In this document: piece after piece, positions 17,762 through 27,700 of the stretch
Numbering within the stretch: the first letter of the stretch is position 1
Layout of the letters: each line of letters starts with the position of its first letter
Source: an uncultured Muribaculaceae bacterium
GTDB lineage: Bacteria; Bacteroidota; Bacteroidia; Bacteroidales; Muribaculaceae
DNA: 64,000 bases
NCBI GenBank assembly: GCA_905233915.1
Contig: CAJOFM010000001.1
Span: 62,001 to 126,000 of the forward strand
Reading direction: 5' to 3'
The notes under the pieces: model-generated
What the model was told of the DNA's origin: nothing
Database searches by the model: none
Seen by the model: the letters and a program-made list of their open reading frames with translations, nothing else
Program-made: the position numbers and the translations under genes

Positions 17762-19969
17762 ATGATGAAGAACTGGTTGAACAAGCTGAGAAATCACAAG
17801 CGATGGCGGGCCCTTCCTGCCATCGCCTTTATCCTGCTTGCCGGCATACTTATCGAGTTGCTGTCGCTGGTGCAGTACAATTATGCCCACAGCCTTGTCA
17901 AGGAAGAGCTCGACTATCGTGTTGAAAGCGAACTGGCCATCAAGTCAATACGTGTCAGGAGCATGCTCATATCCAACGAGAAAATGGTCGACAACTACCT
18001 GTGGCCCGTGCAGCAACAGATCCACAAACCTGACAATATCCCCAACGTCATCGGCCGCCTTGTGGCCACCAACATCGACGTGATGAGCAGTTTTGTGGCC
18101 TTTATCCCTGGCTATTACCCCGACCGCGAATATCTGTTTGAGCCAGTTGCCGTCCGCCGCGGCGACAGCATTGTCACCATGCAGCTGGCGAGCGAGAAGC
18201 ACGACTACACCCAGCGCGAGTTCTATCACGAAGCCGTGGAGGAAAACTACTCGAACTGGACCGACCCCTATCTGGACACCGAGGCCAGCGGCAAGATTGT
18301 GACCACCTATTCCCGGCCGTTCACCGACAGCACCGGCAAGATTGTCGGAGTCTTTGGCATCGACCTGTCCACCAAGGGCATCATCGACACGCTGAATACC
18401 CGTCACAATTTCCCGTCGACGTTTTTCCTGCTGCTCACCGAGGACGGCAAACTCATCTCGCAACCTGACTCGAGCAAGACTCAGAGCAGTGACGTGACCG
18501 AGATCGTGAACATGATCAACGACATCAGCTGCGAGCGCAAACTCAGCAGTTCGGGCCACAGCAAGATCATCACCTTCCACGACAAGGAGCACGGCAAGGG
18601 CTATGCCTACTATGCTTATATGCGAGGCCAGCCTCACTGGCAAGTGGTGATGGTGTGCTATGACAAGGAGGTGTTCGGCAAGCTCAAGTCGATGCGCCGC
18701 AACTTCTTGTTGCTCATGTTGGGAGTATTCTCCCTGCTGGGCTTTATCCTGTATCGGGTCAACCAATATGTGAAGCGGCTGCACGAGTCCAAGCTGAACA
18801 AGCAACGCACCGACAGTGAGCTGAACATTGCCCAAAAGATCCAGAGCGAGATGCTTCCCCGCAGCACCATCACCCGACCCGACATTGACGTGAGTGGCAA
18901 GCAGATCACGGCACTGGAGGTGGGTGGCGACCTGTACGATTTCTTTATCCGCGACGAAAAATTGTTCTTCTGCATCGGCGATGTGAGCGGCAAGGGTGTG
19001 CCCGCATCGCTGGTGATGGCAGTGGTTCACTCTCTGTTCCGCAGCTTGGCCACGCACGAGAGCAATCCCTCACACATCATGCAAGCCATCAATGTAACAG
19101 CCAGTGAGGGCAACGAGACCAACATGTTTGTCACGATGTTCATCGGAGTGCTCGACTTGCCCACCGGTCGGTTGCGCTACTGCAACGCTGGCCATGACGC
19201 GCCGCTGATCATCTCCCATGGCGTCACCCCCTTGGACGTAAATGCCAACTTGCCCCTGGGCGTATTCAAAGACTTCACATACATGCAGCAAGAGACACAA
19301 CTGCCACAGGAGGCCACCTTGCTGCTCTATACCGACGGCTTGACCGAGATGTCCAACACCAGTCATAGCCTGTTCGGCCTGCAACGCATCATCGACACCG
19401 CTCAAGCGTGCCTCGAGCAGAACCAGACCGCCCCTGCCCAGTTGATGGCATCGCTGCATGACCACGCCATGCAGTTTGCCAACGGAGCACAGCAGACCGA
19501 CGACCTGACCATGCTGAGCGTACACTATCACCGACATGATGAGGCACTCGTGCTCAACGAGACACTGACCTTGAAAAATGACGTGCATCAGGTACCCGAA
19601 CTTAATAGTTTTGTAAAATCGGTAACCGAGCGATTAAGCCTTGAGACGTCTCTAACATCTCAATTAATGCTCGCCGTCGAGGAGGCAGTGGTCAATGTGA
19701 TGAATTATGCCTATCCCATTGGCACCCAAGGCACCGTCATCATCAACGCTCAAAGCACTGATGATGCTATCAAGTTTATCATCACCGATGAGGGCAAGGC
19801 CTTTGACCCGACCTTGAAGAGCGAAGCCGACACCACACTCAGTGCCGAGGAACGCCCCATTGGAGGCCTGGGCATCCTGCTGGTGCAGCAATTGATGGAT
19901 TCCATCAACTATGAGCGCATCGAGGGTAAAAACGTGCTCACACTCAAAAAAGGATACGACAAGAGATAA
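17762..19969 (+). CDS. Membrane sensor with SpoIIE/PP2C phosphatase and RsbW-like ATPase domains
   Basis: The 735-residue protein starts with a membrane helix (residues about 18-42). A Cache-type periplasmic sensor follows (about 45-310; REFYHEAVEENYSNWTDPYLD and GVFGIDLS are typical), then a second helix (about 315-340). The PP2C/SpoIIE phosphatase domain carries the metal-binding aspartates: GGDLYDFF (D390), GDVSGKG (D407), YTDGLTEM (D525) and DDLTM (D580/581). The C-terminal 130 residues form an RsbW/SpoIIAB-like HATPase domain: EEAVVNVMNYAY (N645), DEGKAFDP (D676) and GGLGILLV. It likely senses a periplasmic ligand and sets the phosphorylation of a STAS protein, encoded 37 bp downstream. 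Joining phosphatase and kinase-like ATPase in one chain is notable. No sigma factor target is seen nearby. Confidence 0.9.
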   Translation: MMKNWLNKLRNHKRWRALPAIAFILLAGILIELLSLVQYNYAHSLVKEELDYRVESELAIKSIRVRSMLISNEKMVDNYLWPVQQQIHKPDNIPNVIGRLVATNIDVMSSFVAFIPGYYPDREYLFEPVAVRRGDSIVTMQLASEKHDYTQREFYHEAVEENYSNWTDPYLDTEASGKIVTTYSRPFTDSTGKIVGVFGIDLSTKGIIDTLNTRHNFPSTFFLLLTEDGKLISQPDSSKTQSSDVTEIVNMINDISCERKLSSSGHSKIITFHDKEHGKGYAYYAYMRGQPHWQVVMVCYDKEVFGKLKSMRRNFLLLMLGVFSLLGFILYRVNQYVKRLHESKLNKQRTDSELNIAQKIQSEMLPRSTITRPDIDVSGKQITALEVGGDLYDFFIRDEKLFFCIGDVSGKGVPASLVMAVVHSLFRSLATHESNPSHIMQAINVTASEGNETNMFVTMFIGVLDLPTGRLRYCNAGHDAPLIISHGVTPLDVNANLPLGVFKDFTYMQQETQLPQEATLLLYTDGLTEMSNTSHSLFGLQRIIDTAQACLEQNQTAPAQLMASLHDHAMQFANGAQQTDDLTMLSVHYHRHDEALVLNETLTLKNDVHQVPELNSFVKSVTERLSLETSLTSQLMLAVEEAVVNVMNYAYPIGTQGTVIINAQSTDDAIKFIITDEGKAFDPTLKSEADTTLSAEERPIGGLGILLVQQLMDSINYERIEGKNVLTLKKGYDKR

Positions 19970-20006
19970 TAACCATAATAATCATCAATAAAGACATAAC
20001 AAATTT

Positions 20007-20309
20007 ATGAAAACGACAATTCAAGAACTTGACGAGATGACTCTGGTAACCATGGTTGGCTCTCTCGACACTGCTGCAGCCATCGAGGCAGAGCAGACAC
20101 TCAAGCCCATCACCGAGGGTGACGGGAAAGACATCGCGTTTGAATGCAAGGAACTCGAGTATATCGCATCAAGCGGATTGCGCATCCTGCTTGACGTGCT
20201 CAAGAAGACCAAGGCCAAGGGGCACAAGGTTGTGCTTCGCAACGTCAACGACGACATCAAGAACGTGTTCAAGATCACGGGGTTCATCAACCTGTTTGAA
20301 TTTGAATAA
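20007..20309 (+). CDS. STAS-domain anti-sigma-factor antagonist-like protein
   Basis: The 100-residue single-domain protein has the SpoIIAA/RsbV form: an N-terminal strand pair (LVTMVGSLDTAAAIEAE), the conserved loop YIASSGLRILL with candidate phospho-acceptor Ser56, and a C-terminal helix ending in ITGFINLFEFE. The Asp that often precedes the DSSG motif is Ala54. In partner switching such proteins are phosphorylated by RsbW-like ATPases and dephosphorylated by SpoIIE-type PP2C domains; both activities are encoded directly upstream in one protein. It is 16 bp before the outer-membrane protein gene and thus in the same presumed operon as the peptide synthetase. Its final target is unknown. Confidence 0.9.
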   Translation: MKTTIQELDEMTLVTMVGSLDTAAAIEAEQTLKPITEGDGKDIAFECKELEYIASSGLRILLDVLKKTKAKGHKVVLRNVNDDIKNVFKITGFINLFEFE

Positions 20310-20325
20310 CAGCAGCAGCCACCAC

Positions 20326-21684
20326 ATGCACAAGTTTAAGATTATCAGGGGTTGCCTTATTGCCGCCCTGATATGTACGGCAATGCCCGTTGCTGCCCAG
20401 ACAGATGCCGACACTGTGACCGTCAAGAAGAACGAGCTCAGTATCGACTTCCAGTTCATGGGTCGCGGCGAGTCGCGCTATGGCGGGATGGTTGTAGACG
20501 AGAGCGACCCCGTTGACGATGAGGCCGAAGCCCCGAAGCCCGGCAAGTCAAACTTCCTGTTGAGCCGCATGCGCCTGCCCATCCACTACAAGCGTGACTG
20601 GCTCGAGGCTCATGTCACACCACAGCATTCCGGCGTGTGGGGTCAAGAGGGCAAGGGATCCTTCAACCTGTATGAGTCGTGGGTGAAATTCACGTCACGC
20701 CAGGGTCTGTTCGCCCAAGTGGGACGAGTTGCCCTGAGCTATGACGACGACCGCATCATCGGCACCGACGATTGGGCGATGGCCTCGCAGTCCCACGACG
20801 TGCTGCGCTTGGGCTATGAGGGCCATGGTCACAAGGCCCACGCCATCGTTGCCTATAACCAGAACGCCGAGGTGCTGAGCACCGGCAACTCGCAGTACCG
20901 CTACGGTGCCCAGCCGTACAAGACGATGCACACGCTATGGTACCACTATGACGTGGGGCGCTTCCCGCTCGGTGTGTCGGTGCTGTTCATGAACATCGGC
21001 ATGCAAAGCACCAAGGACGATGTCCTGGACAAGACCTTCTTCCAGCACTTGCTGGGTGGCTACCTGTCCTTCAATCCCAAGAAGTGGGCAGTGTCGGCAT
21101 CCTACTACCACCAGTTTGGCCACAACGAGAATAATGTGAGAATCGACGCTTGGATGGCGAGTGCCAAGGCCACTTTCAAACCTAAGGACCTGTATAGTAT
21201 CACCGCAGGATATGACTTCTTGAGCGGTGACAAGAATTTTGCCGTTCCTGGCGCTGGACAGATCGGCATGTCTCAGCACAAAGTCATCAAGGGTTTCAGC
21301 ACCGTCTATGGCTCCCATCACCAGTTCTATGGTGCTATGGACTTCTTCTATGTGAGCACCTACCTGAATGGCTTCACTCCCGGCCTGCAGAACGCCTACA
21401 TCGGTGTTCAGGTCACCCCCCTCAAGGGTCTTGCCGTGAGCGCCAGCTATCATTATTTAGCCACAGCCACCCACCTCGAGGATAAGGACATGACCCTGGG
21501 CCACGAGGTGGAGTTGCAGGCATCCTACGCCATCGCGCGCGACGTGAGAATCTCGCTGGGCGGCTCGCTCATGAATGGCAGCAAGACGATGGAGAGCCTC
21601 AAGCGATTGACCAAGGACAGCACCCTGCGCTGGGGCTGGATTTCACTCGTCGTCAATCCCCGCATCTTCACCACCAAGTGGTAG
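20326..21684 (+). CDS. Outer-membrane beta-barrel protein of unknown function
   Basis: The 452-residue protein has a signal peptide (HKFKIIRGCLIAALICTAM, cleavage near AAQ at residue 25). A run of alternating amphipathic strands rich in aromatic residues follows, ending in Trp (PRIFTTKW), as outer-membrane proteins do. The frame extends upstream through the STAS gene, but the ATG at 20326 gives the signal peptide and follows the STAS stop by 16 bp. Segments such as LFAQVGRVALSYDDDRIIG and LYESWVKFTSRQGLF recall alginate-export or porin-like barrels, but I cannot name a family. Its position between the STAS gene and the peptide synthetase suggests a role in passage of the product or of an inducing ligand across the outer membrane. 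Confidence 0.75.
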   Translation: MHKFKIIRGCLIAALICTAMPVAAQTDADTVTVKKNELSIDFQFMGRGESRYGGMVVDESDPVDDEAEAPKPGKSNFLLSRMRLPIHYKRDWLEAHVTPQHSGVWGQEGKGSFNLYESWVKFTSRQGLFAQVGRVALSYDDDRIIGTDDWAMASQSHDVLRLGYEGHGHKAHAIVAYNQNAEVLSTGNSQYRYGAQPYKTMHTLWYHYDVGRFPLGVSVLFMNIGMQSTKDDVLDKTFFQHLLGGYLSFNPKKWAVSASYYHQFGHNENNVRIDAWMASAKATFKPKDLYSITAGYDFLSGDKNFAVPGAGQIGMSQHKVIKGFSTVYGSHHQFYGAMDFFYVSTYLNGFTPGLQNAYIGVQVTPLKGLAVSASYHYLATATHLEDKDMTLGHEVELQASYAIARDVRISLGGSLMNGSKTMESLKRLTKDSTLRWGWISLVVNPRIFTTKW

Positions 21685-21725
21685 TTTAGAGATAAGAAAT
21701 AAAAGATAAAAGACAATATTTTGAG

Positions 21726-24700
21726 ATGAGACAGTCTGCACCATTAACCAAATCACAGTATGGTATCTATGTGGAAAGTGCAACCCACATGGGAGAGCCT
21801 TATTACAATCTTCCTTATATTTATGAGTTAGACCGTTCGTTGGACCCGCAACAGCTGCTCGATGCCATTGAGACAGCCTTCAAGGCGCATCCGACGCTGT
21901 TCACCCGCATCGAGTTGAATGATGAAGGTGAGCCGATGCAGACGCTCGACATGGATCGTGAGCAATGGGCCCTAGACATCGTGGACATCGAAGATATAGA
22001 GCAGGAAAAGTCACGCCTGGTCACCCCATTTGACCTGTATGGCGGGCGGTTGTTCCACGTCAATGTGATGCGCAATAGCGAGCACTACTACCTGTTTCTG
22101 GACTATCACCACATCATTGTTGACGGCACCTCGATGCAGATCATGCTTCAAGACATCGACAAGGCCTATCGCGGCGAGCCCATCGCTCCCGAAGAGCTGA
22201 CCCTCATGGATGTCGCCCGCGATGAGGCGTCCAAGCGTGAGACACCCGCCTTCAACGAGGCCAAGCAGTGGTATGCCCAGAACTTTGACTGCAGCGACAC
22301 CTTCACCCAGTTCATGCCCGATCTGGAGGATGCCGAGCACAGCGAGGACAACCTGTTGCGCACCCTGTCCCTCGACATGGGCCGCGTGGACGACTATTGC
22401 AAGCAGCACGGTGTGTTCAAGAGTACCCTGTTCACCACAGCCTTTTCCTTCCTGCTGGCTAAATTCAATAATGAGCAAGAATCGTTGTTCACCACAGTGT
22501 TCAACGGCCGTCATGACAAGCGGTACGCCCACTCGGTGGGCATGACAGTCGAGACGTTGCCCGTGTATGCCAAGTTCACCCCCGACACCACCGTGCTGGA
22601 GTTGCTGCAACAAGGACAGCAGCAGATGAGCGGGTGCCGCGAGCATGACATCTACACCTACAGCGACGTGGTGACCGACCTGAACCTGCAGAGCAACTCG
22701 ATGTTTGCCTGGCACGGCCAGTTGTTTGACAACGAGACCATGGGCGGGATGCCCATGCAGACCGTGCGCATTGGCAACAGCACCCTGGATGCCTCGTTCT
22801 ACCTGAAAGTGTTCATCAAGGACGGCAAGTACCAAGCCAAGGCCGAGTACAACTCCAACGAGTATTCACGCGAGTTCATCAGCCAAATTCTGGAAAGCTA
22901 CGAGGCCATCTTGGCCGGTTTCCTCGAGCAGGAATTCCTGCGTGAAATCAACATCACCACCCCCGATCAGACGGCGACCCTGGACAGCTTTAACTGCAAC
23001 GATGTGGACTATGACGACAGCCAGAGCATCGTCTCGCTGTTCCGGCGTCAGGCCCAGGCGACCCCCGATGCCATTGCCGTCGTTTATCAGGACAAGCGAT
23101 TCACCTATGCCCAGGTGGATGAGATCAGCGACCGCATCGCCGCCCACATTGCAGGCATGGGTCTGGGTAGTGAGGACATCGTGTCGGTGCTCATTCCGCG
23201 CTGCGAGTGGATGGTCATCGCATCGATGGGTGTCTTGAAAGCCGGTTGCGCTTACCAGCCGCTCGACCCCACCTACCCCAAGGAGCGTCTCAACTTCATG
23301 ATGCAGGACGCCAGTGCCAAGCTGCTCATCGCCGACGAGGAGCTGCGCCCCATCGTTGACGAGTACCAGGGCGATGTGATGCTGACCAAGGACATCATGT
23401 CACTGCCCCCAGCATCGGCTCCCGCTATCGACATCAAGCCCGACCAGCTGTTCATCATGCTCTACACATCGGGCTCGACAGGTGTGCCCAAGGGTTGCCA
23501 ACTTGTTCACAGCAACCTTGTCGCCTTCTGCAACTGGTATCATCGCTATTACAGCCTGGAGGCCAAGCACAATGTGGCTGCCTATGCCAGCTATGGCTTT
23601 GATGCCTGCATGATGGACATGTATCCCGCACTGACGATTGGAGCCACTGTCCACATCATTCCCGAGGAGCTGCGACTGGACCTCATTGCCCTAAACGAGT
23701 ACTTTGAGCGTAACGACATCAGCCACTCGTTCATGACCACCCAGGTGGGTTACCAGTTTGCCACCAGCATCGAGAACCACTCGCTGTTGCACCTGTCGAC
23801 CGGTGGAGAAAAGCTGGCCTCGCTGACACCCCCGCAGGGTTTCAAGTTCTATAACGTGTATGGTCCCACCGAGTGCACCATCTTCACCACCACTTATCTG
23901 GTGGACAAGAAGTTGAAGGAGATTCCCATCGGCAAGCCATTGGACAACATGCGCTTGTACATTGTTGACCCGCAGGGTCACCGCTTGCCCATGGGCGCTG
24001 CCGGCGAGCTGTGGGTGGCTGGCCCGCAGGTGAGCCGCGGCTACCTGAACCGTCCCGAAAAGACTGCCGAGGTGTATATTGACAATCCGTTCACCAGCGA
24101 GAAGAAATATGCCCGCGTCTATCGCACGGGTGACATCGTGCGTTACCTGCCTGGTGGCGACATCCAGTTTGTGGGCCGTCGCGACGGACAGGTTAAAATC
24201 CGCGGCTTCCGCATCGAGCTCAAGGAGGTCGAGGGCATCATCCGCGAGTTCCCCGGCATCAAGGATGCCACGGTCCAGGCCTTTGACGAGGAGGGCGGCG
24301 GCAAGTTCATTGCAGCCTATATCGTGAGCGACGAGACCATCGACATCGAGGCCTTGAACAACTTCATCATGGACGAGAAGCCCCCCTACATGGTGCCTGC
24401 CGTTACAATGCAGATCGATGCTATTCCCCTGAACCAGAACCAGAAGGTGAACAAGCGTGCCCTGCCCAAGCCCGAGAAGAAGGCCCCCAGCACCGCCGAG
24501 GCCGTCAACGTGCCCATGAACGTGCTGGAAGAGGAACTGCACCAGATAGTCGCCGAAATCGTCAATAACACCGACTTTGGCGTGACCACCGTGCTGGGCT
24601 ATGCCGGACTGACCTCCATCTCGGCCATCAAGCTGGCCGTGCAGGTCAACAAGCGCTATGGCGTGACGCTGGATTCCCGCAGCCTGGTGAAGACCGGCAC

Positions 24701-27700
24701 CATCCAGTCGATAGAGAACGAAATCCTCAAGCAGATGCTTGCCGGCGGCAACAAGCCCACCGACGAGACGCCGAAGGCCGCCGAAGCAAGGACCAGCGCC
24801 CCGCTGTCCTATGCCCAGACGGGTGTCTATTTCGACTGCCTGAAGAATCCCGCATCAACCATCTACAACATCCCCTACCTGCTCTCCTATCCACAAGAGA
24901 CTGACACTCAAAAACTTGCCGATGCCGTCAAAGCCGTCATTGAGGCACATCCCGAGTTAAGCGTCCACTTTGCCACCGAGGGTGAAAACATCATTCAAAC
25001 AACCGACGACAGTGTTCCCGTCGAGGTGCCTATCACCGAGATGAACAAGGATGAACTGGAGAAATACAAGAGAGAGTTTGTACGTCCCTTCAACCTGCAG
25101 AAGGCACCGCTCTACCGTGTAGAGGTGGTCAAGACCCCCGAGAGCGTCAATCTGCTGCTGGACGTCCACCACTTGGTATTTGACGGCGGTTCGGCCGACT
25201 TGCTCATCCGTCAACTCAACGCCGTCCTAGAGGGCAAGGCCGTTGAGAAGGAAACCTATAATTATCTCGACTTCGTCGCCGATCAGCAAGCTGCCGAGGA
25301 GACCGATGCGTTCAAGGCATCGCAACAGTTCTTCGCCGAGAAACTGCAGACCTGTGAGGGGGCCAGCGAGATTCCCGCCGACCTGCCCAAGAGTGACGAG
25401 CTGGGCTACATCGGCGAAGCTGTCTGCGCCACCGACCTGGAGAAAGCAGCAGCCTTTTGCCGCGAGCAGGAGGTGACTCCCGCCCATCTATATCTTGCTG
25501 CGACATCCTATGTCGTTTCACGCTACACCAACAACCGCGACGTTTACCTGTGTACCGTGAGCAGCGGCCGCAGCAACCTCAAGATTGCCGACACCGTGGG
25601 TATGTTTGTCAACACCTTGGCCCTGGGCATGAGCATCGACGATGTGACCATCAGCGAGTTCCTCAAGCAGACCAACGACACGTTCGACCAGACGCTGCGG
25701 CACGAGGATTACCCGTTTGCCCGCATCGCCACCGACTACGGCTTCCGTCCCGCGATTGCCTACGCCTATCAGGTGGGAGTGCTCTCGCAGTACACCGTGA
25801 ATGGAGAAGCCATCGGTCAGGAGTTGCTGGAACTCAACGTTCCCAAGTTCAAAATCAACATCAAGATAGAATCCCGCGGCGTGGTTGTGCAATATGACGA
25901 CTCCATCTACTCCGAGCGCGTGGGCCGCGGCCTTGCCGAGAGCATCGTTGCCGTCGCCAACAGGATGATGGAGCAGCCTCAGGCCAAACTGCGCCAACTG
26001 TCCATCGTGAGCGATAGCCAGGAGGAGGAACTGAGCCACGTGCGCGAAACAGCGACTGGCGAAGCCCCGTTCCGCTTCTTCCACGAATGCATCGGACACT
26101 TTGCCCAGACACAGCCCGACCAGGACGCTCTGGTGGCTATCGACGGCAAGTACAGCTACAAGGAAATGGACGAGGTGACCAACTGCATCGCAGCCGCCCT
26201 GCGCAAGCGTGGCGTGCTGGATCGTGACCGTGTCGCCCTGCTGCTGCCCCGCACCAGCCGGTTAATTCTGGCCCTGTTTGGCGTGCTCAAGTCGGGAGCC
26301 GCCTACATCCCCTGCGATCCCGAGTATCCCGCCGACCGCGTGAAACTTATCCTTGAGGACAGCGAGGCGCGCTACATCATCACCAACCACGACCGCATGG
26401 ACAGTGTTCCCGCCGACAAGGCTATCGATGTCGAGGACCTCATCCACGACGACAATGACGGCACGATTGTCACCGACATCAATCCCGAGGACCTGGCCTA
26501 CCTGATTTACACCAGCGGTTCGACCGGCCGTCCCAAGGGTGTGATGCTGCACCACCGCGGCATCTGCAACTACCTGTACGGGCACCCGGCCAATGTGTTT
26601 GCCAACGGTGTGATGACAGACGCCACCCGCATCTTGAGTGTGACGACCATCTCGTTTGACGCCGCATTGCAGGACATCGGCACGGCCTACTTTAACGGCA
26701 AGACCCTGATTGTGGCCACCGAGGAGCAGGCCAACAACCCGCTCGACCTGGCTCGCCTGATCAACGAGGAACACATTAACATGGTGTCGGGAACCCCGTC
26801 GCGCTGGATGACGTGGCTCACGAGCGAAGACTTCTGCAATGCCATCAGCAAGATCAAGATCTGCCGCGCCGGTGGTGAGAAGTTCTCCGACCAGTTGCTC
26901 AACCAGCTCAGGCAAGTGACCACAGCCCGCATCTTCAACTGCTATGGCCCCACCGAGACCACCGTTGCCAGCAACAACAAGGAGTTGACACATGCCAAGC
27001 TCGTGACCGTGGGCAAACCGCAGTTGAACGTCAAGGAATTTATCGTCGACCAGGACGGTAACGAGTTGCCCGTGGGCGTCGTCGGTGAATTGTACATCGG
27101 CGGCCGCGGCGTGGCTCATGGCTACAACAACCTGGACGAGATGACCCGCGAACGCTTCGTTGACTATCATGGCGTGCGCATCTACAAGTCGGGCGACTAT
27201 GCCAAGTGGCTGCCCGACGGCGATGTCGTGATCCTGGGCCGCACCGACCACCAGATCAAGTTGCGCGGCTTGCGCATCGAGCTGGGCGAGATCGAGAACG
27301 TGATGCTCAAGGTCGATGGTCTGAAGAAAGTCGTTATCCTCATCCGCAAGATCAATGACAAGGAGCACCTGTGTGCCTACTATACTGCCGACCGCGAGAT
27401 AGCCCCCGAGGATCTCAAGGCCGAGATTTCCAAGAGTCTGACCCAATACATGGTGCCGACTGCCTATCTGCAGCTCAAGGAGATGCCCATGACACCCAAT
27501 GGCAAGACCGACGTCAAGGCCCTGCCCGAGCCCGAGTTGGCCATCAGTTCGGCCTATGTCGAGCCGGCCAACGACACCGAGCGCACCCTGTGCGACATCT
27601 TTGCCGGCATCCTGCAGATGGATAAGGTGGGCGCAACCGACAACTTCTTTGAGTTGGGCGGCACCTCGCTGGTAGTGACCCGCGTGATCATCGAGGCCGA

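Noticed and set aside
17762..20309. Sigma-B-type stress regulon locus
   Set aside because: The phosphatase, ATPase and STAS domains fit partner switching, but no sigma factor gene is present in the window, so the classical name is not justified.
20056..20325. N-terminal extension of the barrel gene across the STAS gene
   Set aside because: The extension is a frame-shifted reading of the STAS coding sequence; the signal peptide starts at 20326.
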